Of a stretch of 64,000 nt of DNA, positions 17,805 through 27,337 are shown one piece after another. The notes below the pieces were generated by a model. That model had not been told where the DNA came from, did not search any database, and saw only the letters and a program-made list of their open reading frames with translations. This stretch comes from Coriobacteriaceae bacterium (GTDB lineage Bacteria > Actinomycetota > Coriobacteriia > Coriobacteriales > UMGS124): contig JAHZGC010000024.1 in assembly GCA_019421015.1 (NCBI GenBank), positions 1 through 64,000 of the forward strand. The letters run 5' to 3'. The translations under genes were made by a program, and so were the position numbers. The stretch's first letter is position 1, and every line of letters starts with the position of its first letter.

Positions 17805-19325
17805 GACGACGAGTGCTCCGAGGTCGTGGACGTCGACGTGCTCGTGGTGGGTGCCGGCTGCTCGGGCCTGCCCGCTGCCGTGACCACCGCCGAGGAAGGT
17901 GCCAAGGTCATGCTCGTGGACCGCATGGAGCAGGGCTTCGGCATCCGCTGCAGCGCCCTGGGCGCCATCGACTCCTCGATCCAGCAGGAGCTGGGCGTGA
18001 CCATCGACAAGATGGACATCCTGAACGACATCGCCCGCTACGCCGACGGCCAGTGCGACATGCGCATCTGGAAGATGTGGGCCGACGAGTCGGGTGACGC
18101 CGTGAGCTGGTACATCGACCACTGCAACCAGAGCGGCGCGGTCTACGTCGAGAACGAGTACAACATGCCCGAGGGCACGCGCTACCGCTGCTGGCCCACC
18201 GGCCACGCCTCCCTGGGCGTCGAGATGAAGTGGGCCGCCGAGCACGCCATGCTCGACTACTTCATCAACTACCTCGAGGGCTTCGACGGCTGCGAGCACC
18301 GCGGCACCACGAAGCTCGACGAGCTCATCGTGGGGGACGGCAAGGTCGTGGGCGCCTACCTCGCCACCGGCGAGGACTTTGACGACGTGATCCGCGTGAA
18401 CGCCGCCAAGGGCGTCGTGGTGGCCACCGGCGGCTACGTGCTCAACGGCGACATGATGCAGGCCCTGCAGCCCGAGACCTTCAAGAGCCTCGCGAGCTTC
18501 TTTACCCAGAGCCAGGTCTACGGCGAGGGCATCAAGGCCTGCATGAACGCGGGGGCCAAGTTCGAGGAGACCCACACCGCGCTGGTCTTTGACCGCGGCG
18601 CCGTGCACGCCGACGTGGAGCTGGGCAACCCCTTCTCGGGCAACGCCGGCCAGAACTGCCTGCAGTCCCAGCCGTTCCTCAAGGTGAACCAGTACGGCGA
18701 GCGCTTCTGCAACGAGTCGAGCCCCTACGACTACGTGTTCCACGCAGCCTCTAAGTTCCCGAACCGTGCCTGGTACCCCATCTGGGACGCCAACTTCCTC
18801 GAGGATGTGGACCGCTTCCACACCGTGGGCTGCTCCACCCAGCTCATCCGCGAGGGCGGCGACCACCTCATGGGCAACGAGCCCGAGGCCGTGGTGGGCT
18901 CTGCCGAGGCCGCTGTGGAGGAGGGCACCTGCATCAAGGCCGACACCATCGAGGAGCTGGCCGAGGGCCTGGGGCTGCCCGCCGAGACGCTGGTGGCCAC
19001 CGTCGAGCGCTACAACGAGCTTGTCGACGCTGGCTACGACGAGGACTTCGGCAAGGACGCCTTCCGCCTGTCGGCCATCAAGGAGCCCCCGTTCTACGGT
19101 CTCAAGCTCGGCGGCACCTGCCTGTGCACCTTCGACGGCATCGAGATCACGCCCGACTGCGAGGCCCGCGGCGTGAACGGCGAGGTCATCGAGGGCCTCT
19201 ACGTCATCGGCAACGACGCCGGCAACAAGTACAACAAGACCTACCCCAACTTTGCCGCCGGCCTGAACGCGGGCCTGTGCGTCACGATGGGCCGCCACGT
19301 GGGCAAGCTGCTGGCTGCGAAGTAA
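17796..19325 (+). CDS. FAD-binding reductase (flavocytochrome c/fumarate reductase-like), 5'-truncated
   Basis: A 509-residue flavoprotein beginning almost at its FAD-binding fold (DVLVVGAGCSGLPAAV, residues about 13-28). All other reductases here have a Tat signal of 35-60 residues first; this one has none and its GTG start lies inside the antisense luxR remnant, with no visible ribosome site. It is probably a deletion product and may be silent. The closest relative in the window is the gene at 25127: both end with a Gly-Asn-Asp-(Ala/Ser)-Gly segment, a YP pair (KTYPNF, DCYPEL) and G-x-A-G. The fumarate-reductase signature NRLGGN is absent, so the substrate is not fumarate by motif. The stop codon abuts foreign DNA. 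Confidence 0.8.
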   Translation: MHADDECSEVVDVDVLVVGAGCSGLPAAVTTAEEGAKVMLVDRMEQGFGIRCSALGAIDSSIQQELGVTIDKMDILNDIARYADGQCDMRIWKMWADESGDAVSWYIDHCNQSGAVYVENEYNMPEGTRYRCWPTGHASLGVEMKWAAEHAMLDYFINYLEGFDGCEHRGTTKLDELIVGDGKVVGAYLATGEDFDDVIRVNAAKGVVVATGGYVLNGDMMQALQPETFKSLASFFTQSQVYGEGIKACMNAGAKFEETHTALVFDRGAVHADVELGNPFSGNAGQNCLQSQPFLKVNQYGERFCNESSPYDYVFHAASKFPNRAWYPIWDANFLEDVDRFHTVGCSTQLIREGGDHLMGNEPEAVVGSAEAAVEEGTCIKADTIEELAEGLGLPAETLVATVERYNELVDAGYDEDFGKDAFRLSAIKEPPFYGLKLGGTCLCTFDGIEITPDCEARGVNGEVIEGLYVIGNDAGNKYNKTYPNFAAGLNAGLCVTMGRHVGKLLAAK

Positions 19326-20359
19326 ATCTTTCGGCGTATTTCGGCTACGTGTTCCAGGCTATGAACGAGACTAAGCTTTTTTCCTTCATGGCGATCCTAG
19401 AGCGCTTGGCCTTTCTGATTCCGCTGATAGTAATGGTCGTGCTGAGGGTCGGGTCTTTCGAACCGTTCGTCATGGCCTATCTTTTGGCTAGGGCTTGCGC
19501 CTTGATTTACTCGCTTTGGAAAGCTCGAGACTTCCTTGCTGCGGGTAGCCTTTCGATGACGGAGTCGATTAAGGCGGCTGTTGCCAGCATCAAAGTCGGA
19601 TTTAGCCTCATGGCGGCCAATATCGCGAGTATGCTTATCCTTGGAATCGCTAGGGCCATGGTCGATACAGCTTGGGGCATCGAGGTCTTCGGGCAGGTGT
19701 CCTTCTCGCTCTCAATAGTCAACTTTTTTATCACCTTCATGGCCCAGACCTCCATGGTCTTGTTCCCGGCCTTGCGTCAGGGAACAGAGGCAGAGCGAAA
19801 ATCATTTTATCGGGGGATACGCGACATGATGGAGATTGTCTTCCCACTCGTCTATCTACTTTATTTCCCGATAGCATGGGTCTTGTCGCTCTGGCTGCCT
19901 CAGTATGCCGATAGCATGGGATATTTCGCCTTGCTGCTGCCCGTCTGCGTCTTCGATGCGAAGATGGATGTCTGTTGCACGACCTACTTCAAAGTTTTGC
20001 GAGAGGAGAGGATGCTACTTAAGGCCAACGTCGTGACCCTTGCTGCAAGCGCCGTTCTCTCGGCGGTAGGCGTTTTTCTGCTAGACTCGTTGGAAGCGGT
20101 TCTCATAGGTGCGGTCTCCGCCATCATAGGTCGCTCCCTCTGGTCGGAGCACCGCCTCAACAAGCTTATGGGGGTCAGAGGTTCAGCGGTCCCCGTCGAG
20201 GAGGTTCTGCTTACTATTGCTTTCGTTGCCTTGGTATTGAATGCGCCAGCCTGGATTGCGGTTATGGCTTATATCGCTCTCTACGCAGCCTACCTTTTCG
20301 TTAACCGTCAGACTACGCGTGCTCTGTCCCGCTCGATCATGCGGGCGTTTGGGCATTAA
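19322..20359 (+). pseudogene. polysaccharide flippase (Wzx/MOP superfamily), N-terminally truncated
   Basis: About 345 residues of a multi-helix exporter of the oligosaccharide flippase type, for example LSAYFGYVFQAMNETKLFS and GQVSFSLSIVNFFITFMAQ. Full-length members have about 450-500 residues; the first three to five helices are missing. Homology starts exactly where the flavoreductase stop lies (19323-19325), marking a recombination joint. Base composition falls visibly from here to about 21100. ATG 19361 is the first possible internal start. It is a relic of a capsule or exopolysaccharide locus; transport activity is unlikely. Confidence 0.8.
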
Positions 20360-20391
20360 GTGCAGATTTATCAAGGAAGTGAATTAATCGA

Positions 20392-21029
20392 ATGAATCTT
20401 GGGATTGTGTTAGAGGTTTCACTCCTTAAGACTCTGCGCTTCAATCTGCACTACTTTGGTCTGAAGGGCCTGAGGCTCCCCGTGCTGATCTCACGCGGCA
20501 CGAGGCTCCATACCCTTCGAGGGGGGTGTCGCTTGACTTCATCAAGCCGGCAAGTGTTCGTCTCGGATTCTCCAATGTCGGTACCTGCGACATGAGGTGC
20601 GAGCGGGCCGTGTGGCAGGTATCGGGGAGGGTGCCTCTCGGCAGAAACATTACTTTGGGGCAAGGCACTCGTATCAGCGTCGGCGACTCGGGTGAGCTAG
20701 TCATCGGTAATGATTTTTGCATCACGGCCCGTTCGTCCATCATCTGCCACAAAAAGGTCGAGATCGGCAAGGATGTCCTGCTCAGCTGGGACAATCTCGT
20801 CATGGACACCGACTTCCACCACATTGACGATTCGTCTATATCGGGTCCTATCCGTATCGGCGATCACGTCTGGATTGGCTGCCGCTGTCTGGTTCTCAAG
20901 AGTGCGTCCATTCCGGAAGGATCGGTACTCGCAGCCGGAGCCATGGTTACCAAGGAGCTGCCCGAAGTCAACGCTCTCTACGGGGGGGTCAACAAGAAGC
21001 TCAGAAGCGACATTTCCTGGTGTAAATAA
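20392..21029 (+). pseudogene. hexapeptide-repeat acetyltransferase, frameshifted at a G tract
   Basis: Left-handed beta-helix acyltransferase of the colanic acid/maltose acetyltransferase type. The N-terminus (MNLGIVLEVSLLKTLRFNLH) is in one frame from ATG 20392. From the G6 run at 20521-20526 the protein continues in another frame as SLDFIKPASVRLGFSNVG, then hexapeptide repeats with the active-site segment DTDFHHID and GDHVWIGCRCLVLKSASIPEGS. One base missing in the G tract, or a sequencing error, explains it. The second frame could start at GTG 20526. It follows the flippase relic and belongs to the same lower-GC segment. Confidence 0.75.
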
Positions 21030-21228
21030 GCGGCCTTTTTGTAACAGGGTGTCAAAAGCCTACGTACTTAGAAAAACAAATCGAGGGTACACTGCAAATA
21101 AAAGGCATCATTCTGACGGAGACCCCGGCATCTGCCCCTGTTCCTTCGCGTTCACTTGGCAACTGTTGGGGCGATGAACTAGCTGATGCGGGGGGCAACT
21201 CATGTGCGAAAGACCTGCTCAGATAGGG

Positions 21229-22120
21229 TTAATATAAAATTTCGCAGTTTCTGTGGGTCGCTGTCATAATGGTGTTGGTTTTGCAATGGTTTGGACAACT
21301 CATCCCTGCCCCCAACCCCTCCGAAATGCAGTGCACCAGCTCGAACGCTCTCGTCAGCTGCGGGGCGTCGCCCTTCCTGCGAGCGAATCCGTGGCGCTGG
21401 TTTGGGTCGAGGGGCACCTTCGCCAGCGTCTCGCGGGGCAGCCCGATGCGCGGCTCCACGAGACCGATCCGCTCCTTGGCGTATGTCGGGATGACGCCAA
21501 ACTGGTCGCAGGGTATCTGGCGGATTGCGATGACTTCTCCGTTGGATCCAAGTTAGCGCGCCGGGTTCGCTGAAAACTCCGGGGTGAAGGCGCGCATCGC
21601 AGCCAACGCGGTCAGGGAATCGTCGGTACCGGCCACTATCGAAGGCTCGTCCCGTTCTTCGTAATAGACCGACTCTGGGTGTTTGCTGACGATCGATTGG
21701 TGCTCCATTGGATTAAAGGTGCCGTCGAGAAGCCCGGGGATGAGGCCGATGCCCGCGTACTTGCCGGTCACGAACTCCAGGCAAAAGGGTTTCTACGCCT
21801 CGTTGGGCTGCGCTGACACGGCGGCTCCCGGTACATATGCTGCCAGAAGGGCCAGGGCGTGATGCCGCCCAACATGGGAACGCGTAGTAGAACGGGTTCG
21901 AGCGGCTGGGGCTCCGGCAGCGCACGGTACTCCATGAGGGCGTTGTCGTAGCGCCCCGGGATATCTGCTGCCATGTGGAGAAAGCGCCCTACCTCCTCGG
22001 TGGGCTCCATCCTTTTGGATGTTCGAGAAATCAGGGAGAAGCCAACCTCGCCCTTAAGGTGACTGCAGCGTCTGCGGGGTCAGCAGGAGCTTCTCCAGTG
22101 GTTTCTGGAAGCTGCCGCAC
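21229..22120 (-). pseudogene. decayed LysR-family regulator
   Basis: Pieces of a LysR regulator appear in order on the minus strand but in different frames. The end of the helix-turn-helix domain is GFSLISRTSKRMEPTEEVGR (about 22065-21985). The linker has ALMEYRALPEPQPLEPVLL, and the effector domain has PMLGGITPWPFWQHMY, TGKYAGIGLIPGLLDGTFN and, near the C-terminus, FARRKGDAPQLTRAFELV. Several frameshifts and a gap in the N-terminal helix exclude function. It lies head-to-head with the reductase pseudogene at 22180, the usual regulator/target arrangement here. Confidence 0.7.
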
Positions 22121-22179
22121 TACGCGACTGTTACAAACGAGCGGGGCTATCGGTTATGCCGGGAGCGCACAACCTGCCG

Positions 22180-23225
22180 TGCTGGCGTTTGCAACGCAGC
22201 GACCAACGCGGGGGCGCTGGTTGCAAGCTCGATGGGCTATATGACCGAGGAGGCGGCCCAGAACCTGGCCGATACCGAGGTCGAGGTTGTCGACTGGCTT
22301 ACGGCCTCCGGCACGGTTTTCAACGGCGTGATGGCGGACGGGTTTGGCTACGGGTTGTACCACTCCGAGGCCAACGTCTCTCTTGCCTACGGCGCAAACG
22401 TGCCCTACGAGACCGCGGCCCAGCAGCTCGTGTATGACCCCGTGACTACAGCAATCCACGAAAACTGCTGGACAAGGCGCGCGAGGGCGCGGTGTGCCAG
22501 GGCACATAAGCCCGAGCACAACGCAGTATCAGCAATTCCGTGGATTGCTATAGGGAGGTCCTGGGCGTGTGTGCGGTGAACGCCGCCGGCGAAGACGTGT
22601 ATGCCAAGGTGACCAGGGGCGTGGTGCTGGCCACCGGCAACTTTGTGGCCAACAAGGAGCTCATGCACAATTTCATGCGGCCACGCGAGGTCGAGAACGT
22701 GCAGCTCAGCTCTTCCTACGACGAGGGCGACGCCCTGCTCATGGGCCTCGAGATCGGCGCGGCGACCCACAACCTCAACTCGTTCACGTTCGAGCTGACC
22801 GACATGGCGCTGAAAAAGGCGAGCGAGGAGGCGGGTGTCGGCTTTGACGTGGGGGCCACGTGCTCTTGCTCCGACTCGCCCATCTACGTGAACCAGAAGG
22901 CCTACCGGTTCATGAACGAGGGCCAGTTGCTCGACCACTTTAAGGGAACGCGCCCCTGGTTCGAGTACGGCAGCATCGCGGCCAGCGGCTACACCGGCTG
23001 GCCCAACCTGCCGTGCTACGTGGTCATCGATTCCAAGCTCGCCGACTCGTCGCCCATCAGCACGACCTCGAGTTGCCGCATGTCGTGGGCCGGCGCGCAG
23101 GGGCTGCACTACTGGAGCCCAGACAACCAGGACGAGGTCGACCGCGGGTGGCTCGTGAAGGCCGATACCCTCGAGGAACTCGTGGCGACGCTTGCCAAGC
23201 AGGGTGGGCGCGAGTGTCTAGTGCG
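22180..23225 (+). pseudogene. flavoreductase pseudogene, truncated at both ends and interrupted by a palindromic repeat
   Basis: Part of an FAD-dependent reductase. It starts in the dinucleotide fold (CNAATNAGALVASS) without the glycine loop and continues to AAQQLVYDPV at 22445. It then resumes after the repeat as EVLGVCAVNAAGEDVYAKV and ends at KADTLEELVATLAKQ, lacking the last 100 or more residues. Removing bases 22446-22552 (107 bp) joins the halves in frame as DPVREVLGV. The repeat therefore inserted into what was an open gene. It is a member of the same family as the reductases at 34057 and 54005. Confidence 0.82.
22446..22552. repeat. palindromic repeat family P, copy P1 (inside a reductase pseudogene)
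   Basis: A 107-bp unit. Left arm CTACAGCAATCCACG and right arm CGTGGATTGCTATA are nearly self-complementary. The inner core GCTGGACAAGGCGCGCGAGG, GCGCGGTGTGC and GGCACAT holds two smaller hairpins. The same core occurs at 41303-41418 and 53487-53592 with different but again self-complementary arms. No coding capacity. It behaves like a mobile structured repeat (MITE or REPIN type). Confidence 0.85.
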
Positions 23226-23262
23226 TTTACGGGGGCAAAGAAATCTAACCCATCCTATCTCC

Positions 23263-24129
23263 TCACCCAAACACCTCCTTCGCGCACCGCGCGAACTCCC
23301 GCGCTGGGGCGCTGTCCTCTCGCCAGTACAGCCCCAGCTCCACCCGTCCCAGTTCGGGCACCGTCGCGGTTGAGACGCCCTCGAACACCGGCTGGGCGAA
23401 GTCGGGCATTACGGCGGCCCCTATACCGGCCTTGATCATGGTGGCGCTCACCAGGGCCGATCCGCTGTAGTAGACCGCGCATCCCGGGCAGCGGTGCAGG
23501 ATCTGCATCTGGGCGTCGCGCATTTCGGGCGGGCAGCAGCTGTCTTCTAGGAAGATCAGCGACTCTCCGGCCAGTTCGGCCAAGGATACCAAGGCCTTCT
23601 CCGCTAATCGGTTTCCGGGCATCACGCATACGAAGCCGCCGTCGGCGAGTTTGGTGAATGCCGTGCCTGCGGGTGCGTCGGCGCGCCGGGCGCTGAAGGC
23701 CGCGTCGAGGGAGCCCTGGGCAAAGGCCGACCACGTTTCGACCGCGCCGTCGTGGGCGATGTAGAGATGCACGTTGGGCATGCGCCTGGTAAAGCGCTCC
23801 AGGATCTTGTCGAGCCGCGAGATGGCGGCGAAGTTTCCGCATCCCACGCGCAGCGATCCCGTGAAGCGGGCGCCCTGGTCGCGGGCTCGGGCGATGGCTC
23901 CGTCGAGGCGCGAGAGGATGTCATCGCAGTCCGCGGCAAAGAGCGTTCCGGCGGCGGTGAGCTCCACGCGGCGCCCCGAGCGGTCCACCAGGCGCACGCC
24001 CATCTCGTCTTCGAGCCGGGCGATCTGCTGCGACACCGCCGGCTGGGTCACGTAGAGCGCCCGGGCGGTCTCGGCGAAGCTCAGGGTTTTGGCCAGGTGC
24101 GCGAAGGTCTCGAGCTGGTGCTTGTTCAC
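23263..24129 (-). CDS. LysR-family transcriptional regulator
   Basis: A 288-residue LysR protein with an intact N-terminal winged helix (LSFAETARALYVTQPAVSQQ) and effector-binding domain (residues about 90-285; VHLYIAHDGAVETWSAFAQG). GTG 24129 is preferred because AAGGAG lies five bases upstream; an upstream ATG at 24159 has no such site. Its 5' side faces the MNT/HEPN genes rather than a reductase, and its 3' side converges with the broken flavoreductase. It may have outlived its original target. Confidence 0.92.
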   Translation of the reverse strand: MNKHQLETFAHLAKTLSFAETARALYVTQPAVSQQIARLEDEMGVRLVDRSGRRVELTAAGTLFAADCDDILSRLDGAIARARDQGARFTGSLRVGCGNFAAISRLDKILERFTRRMPNVHLYIAHDGAVETWSAFAQGSLDAAFSARRADAPAGTAFTKLADGGFVCVMPGNRLAEKALVSLAELAGESLIFLEDSCCPPEMRDAQMQILHRCPGCAVYYSGSALVSATMIKAGIGAAVMPDFAQPVFEGVSTATVPELGRVELGLYWREDSAPAREFARCAKEVFG

Positions 24130-24285
24130 GGGGGCTCCTTGGGGGGGATTGCGTTGCATTCTGCTGGGGGTAGTTTAGGGTATTGGTTTAAATACCGTGC
24201 CCGGCGGCATAGTTCATGGGCGAGCTATGGCTTGTTATACTGCCTCTAATTGTACGGGAGTATTGTTTTGCAGGAAGGAGGGTCC

Positions 24286-24627
24286 GTGGCCCTGCGTATT
24301 GGAATCGATCCCCGGCAGCTAGATGCCTCCAAAATCTCCAGCGCGATAAAGCCGGTCTTCGATCGTTGGCCTGTTGCCAAGGCGTGGCTGTATGGTTCGG
24401 TGGCCCGTGGCGAGCAGACGGAATACAGCGATATCGACATAGCCTTCGTACCGCTTCCTAACGCGCGCATTGGGTGGAATATCCTGCATCTTCAGTGTGA
24501 GCTTGAAGATGCTCTTGATACCGAAGTCGATATCCAAACGGCTCCCAACAGGCGCATGGCTAGCAAGAGGTTTCTCCGCGAGTTCGACCGTGACAAGGTG
24601 GTTGTGTATGAGCGCTCGGCAGAATGA
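24286..24627 (+). CDS. mntA: MNT-type nucleotidyltransferase antitoxin
   Basis: A 113-residue minimal nucleotidyltransferase. The motif YGSVARGEQTEYSDIDIAF contains the GS and DxD residues that bind nucleotide and metal. In HepT/MntA (type VII) pairs this enzyme AMPylates and silences the HEPN toxin. GTG 24286 follows AAGGAGG; the gene overlaps its partner by 20 bp. Base composition is lower than in neighbouring genes, which suggests horizontal transfer. Confidence 0.9.
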   Translation: MALRIGIDPRQLDASKISSAIKPVFDRWPVAKAWLYGSVARGEQTEYSDIDIAFVPLPNARIGWNILHLQCELEDALDTEVDIQTAPNRRMASKRFLREFDRDKVVVYERSAE

Positions 24628-24988
24628 CGACAGCAGGATCCAGGAGATTTGGGACAACATCAACCAGCTTGAGGAACGCATTGCGGCAAGCGAAATGACA
24701 GAAGAGCGGTTTATCCACCCGCAGAATCCTGTTGAAGAAACCATTGTTGAGGGTTTGACGTTTCAGCTGTACAGGATTCTTGAGGAAGCGGCCGCTCTAA
24801 CAGATAGAACCAAGGGCACATTTTTTGATGCGCCGTGGGATGAGATGCGCGGAATGCGCAACCGGTTGGCGCACGATTATCCGGGGACGAACTTCGAAGT
24901 TGTATGGGACGCGATTGCGAACAGCATGGATGAGCTCAGGCAGGTGTGTATCGCGTATGGTTCCATGCGCGGCATAGAGCTAGGCTAG
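24608..24988 (+). CDS. hepT: HEPN-domain toxin (HepT-like)
   Basis: A 126-residue all-helical HEPN protein. The RNase signature R-x4-H is visible as RNRLAHDY near residue 83, within MRGMRNRLAHDYPGTNFEVV. It starts at ATG 24608 inside the end of the nucleotidyltransferase gene, so the two are translationally coupled. The order is antitoxin first, then toxin. Together they form an MNT/HEPN toxin-antitoxin unit with a possible defence or mobile-element stabilising role. Confidence 0.88.
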   Translation: MSARQNDDSRIQEIWDNINQLEERIAASEMTEERFIHPQNPVEETIVEGLTFQLYRILEEAAALTDRTKGTFFDAPWDEMRGMRNRLAHDYPGTNFEVVWDAIANSMDELRQVCIAYGSMRGIELG

Positions 24989-25126
24989 CCCCCCCCACTT
25001 ATTAGTAAAACCTAATCGCCTATAAACCATTCGAATTATGTGTAGCCTCCGCGTGGGCGTATATTTTTGGGCCATGGGAGGGCCGTAAGGGGCGGCCCTC
25101 GGCTTATCGACAAAGGAGACGCGCCC

Positions 25127-26827
25127 ATGCTCAATGCGCCCATGTCCCACGCACCCATCACGCGCAGGAACCTCGTGACCGGCACCGCCGCCGCAGCGGC
25201 CGCCGGCGTCTTGGTCGCGGTCCTTCCGCCGCTGGCCCGCGCCGACGAGGCTACCCTTGCGCCTGCGGCCGATCCTACCGACGTCTGGGGCGACGCTCCG
25301 CGCGACCCGGCTGAGTTCGACATCGCCGAGGAGGTCTCGTGCGACGTGCTCGTGGTGGGTGCCGGCACCGCGGGCATGCCCTGCGCCATCGTGGCCGCCG
25401 AGGAGGGCCTGAGCGTCGTGGTGCTCGAGAAGACCCCCACGGGCTTTGGCATGCGCAACTACATCGGCGCGGTGGGCTCGGCGCTCCAAGCCGAGAAGGG
25501 CGTCGAGATCGACAGGCGCGAGCTCGAGCGTGAGCTTCTCCGCTACTCCTCCTATCGCGCCAACGCCGCGCTGGTGCGCCAGTGGGCCGAGCGTAGCGGC
25601 GAGGCCGTGGACTGGTACTCGGCCATTCTGCAGGAGGCCGGCATGAAGCCGTGGCTCGAGGTCGACATCAACCCCGAGGGCACCACGCACTTTAAGGAGT
25701 ACTCCACCTGCCACATGCACTACGACCCCGAGCGCAACGGTCTCACCGAGGGCGCCGTCATGGCCGAGCGCATGGCGGCCGCGGGCTGCGACGTGCGCTT
25801 CTCGACCCCCATGGTGCAGCTGGTGCAGGAGGACGGCGTGGTGACCGGTGCCATCGCCGAGCTGCCCGAGGGCGGCTACCTCAAGGTGACGGCCTCGCGC
25901 GGCGTGGTGCTGGCCACCGGCGGCTATGCGGGCGACCTGGCCATGGTGCAGGCCCTGAACCCCAAGGACTACGCCGCCAACGTGATGCTCTACTGCTCGC
26001 CAGGCGCCACGGGTGACGGCGTGCGGGTCGCCCACCACGCCGGCGGCCAGATGGACCTGACCCACACGGCCATGTACTTCGAGCGCGGGTGCACCATGCC
26101 GGGCTCCAAGGGCGGAGACCTCTCGACCCCCGGGCTCTGGTGGATGGGCTCGCAGCCGTTCCTGCAGGTCAACGCTAAGGGCGAGCGCTTTGCCAACGAG
26201 AGCCTGCCCTACGACTACGACCTGCACCAGGCCGCCTGTCAGCCCGGCACGGTCATGGTCCAGGTGTTCGACGCCAACTGGGTCGACGACGTCAAGGCCT
26301 TCCACACCGTTGGTTGCTCGCGCATCGTGGACGTAGCCGACATCCCCAACGGCTACGAGGCCGTGGCCTGGAGCTTCGACAAGATCAACGCCGCGAGCTT
26401 TGGCCCCGCCCTTGAGGCCGGGCAGCTGGTCCAGGCCGATACGATCGAGGAGCTGGCTACGGCCATGGGTATGGACCCGGCCGTGCTCTCCGCGACGGTC
26501 GAGCGCTACAACGAGCTCTGCGCCAAGGGCGACGACGAGGACTTTGGCAAGGAGCCTTGGCGTATGCGCCCCGTGGCCGAGCCGCCGTTCTACGCGGTGA
26601 CCGTGGGCGGCCAGCTGCTCTGCACCATGGACGGCATGTGGATCGACACCCAGATGCGCGTGCTCGACGCCAACGGCGACCCGGTGCCCGGCCTGTATGC
26701 GATCGGCAACGACTCGGGCCGGTTCTTCTCGGACTGCTACCCCGAGCTCGTGGTGGGCGTGGCCGCCGGCCGCTCGCTGACCTTTGGGTACCTGCTGGGC
26801 AAGGCGCTGGCCGCTCAAGAGGCCTAA
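25127..26827 (+). CDS. Tat-exported FAD-binding reductase
   Basis: A 566-residue flavoprotein of the fumarate reductase/flavocytochrome c fold without the heme domain. The Tat signal is TRRNLVTGTAAAAAAGVLV, cleaved after about residue 38. The FAD fold is CDVLVVGAGTAGMPCAIVAAE and the later FAD segment is GVVLATGGYAGD. The C-terminal segment LYAIGNDSG...DCYPELVVGVAAG lacks the fumarate signature NRLGGN. RBS AAAGGAG precedes ATG 25127. It is transcribed alone and followed by a terminator. It is the closest paralogue of the truncated gene at 17796. An electron donor subunit is not adjacent. Substrate unknown; respiratory use of an organic acceptor is inferred. Confidence 0.9.
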   Translation: MLNAPMSHAPITRRNLVTGTAAAAAAGVLVAVLPPLARADEATLAPAADPTDVWGDAPRDPAEFDIAEEVSCDVLVVGAGTAGMPCAIVAAEEGLSVVVLEKTPTGFGMRNYIGAVGSALQAEKGVEIDRRELERELLRYSSYRANAALVRQWAERSGEAVDWYSAILQEAGMKPWLEVDINPEGTTHFKEYSTCHMHYDPERNGLTEGAVMAERMAAAGCDVRFSTPMVQLVQEDGVVTGAIAELPEGGYLKVTASRGVVLATGGYAGDLAMVQALNPKDYAANVMLYCSPGATGDGVRVAHHAGGQMDLTHTAMYFERGCTMPGSKGGDLSTPGLWWMGSQPFLQVNAKGERFANESLPYDYDLHQAACQPGTVMVQVFDANWVDDVKAFHTVGCSRIVDVADIPNGYEAVAWSFDKINAASFGPALEAGQLVQADTIEELATAMGMDPAVLSATVERYNELCAKGDDEDFGKEPWRMRPVAEPPFYAVTVGGQLLCTMDGMWIDTQMRVLDANGDPVPGLYAIGNDSGRFFSDCYPELVVGVAAGRSLTFGYLLGKALAAQEA

Positions 26828-26890
26828 CAGCGGGGGAGGAGCCGGCCGGTCTGCAGGTACGAGGCACGTGATGTAAGGGTGGTTTGGCGG

Positions 26891-26921
26891 CGGGGGCACC
26901 TTGCGGGGTGCCCCCGTTTTT
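26891..26921 (+). terminator. terminator of the 25127 reductase gene
   Basis: CGGGGGCACC pairs with GGTGCCCCCG around a short loop and is followed by five T. Confidence 0.9.
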
Positions 26922-26999
26922 GTTGGGCGATGGGCGGAGGGGGTGGGAGGCCGATCCATGGGGCCGAGGGTCTGGACCGAAGGTTGGGTTGGGCGCAGA

Positions 27000-27180
27000 A
27001 TAAATCAATATAGAAGGTAAAATCTCGAAAACGATGGCTTTTGCATGACATGCTAAGAAAAATGATACCATGGTTATGGAGATGAGCGAAGAAACGCCTG
27101 GATTGGTGTGAATGGTTGCAAACAATATATCATTGTATAAATAATAATCATGCATTTGCCATAGATTTTATTGTTGATTG
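27000..27180. repeat. AT-rich dispersed element, copy 2
   Basis: Begins TAAATCAATATAGAAGG and ends TTTTATTGTTGATT. Shares with copies 1 and 3 the words AAACGATGGCTTTTGCATGA, GATACCATGGTTATGGAGA, GCCTGGATTGGTGTGAATGG and CATGCATTTGCCATAGATTT. No conserved frame. It lies about 160 bp before the CRISPR repeats. Confidence 0.78.
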
Positions 27181-27337
27181 CACGCAAGTAAACCACGGGT
27201 TCCGCCTGTGGAGCAACGGACGGTTCCACCGTCCTGTGCCCGTAACTGAAAAACCTCGCCCTGCCATATTGTCCGCGGCGAGCTGACCGCGGAAGGAAGG
27301 GAGAGGTCATGACGAACGAAATGACGTTCGGTATGAC

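Noticed and set aside
24980..26959. 659-codon open frame antisense to the 25127 reductase
   Set aside because: No recognisable domain. The plus-strand frame has a Tat signal, FAD fold, ribosome site and terminator.
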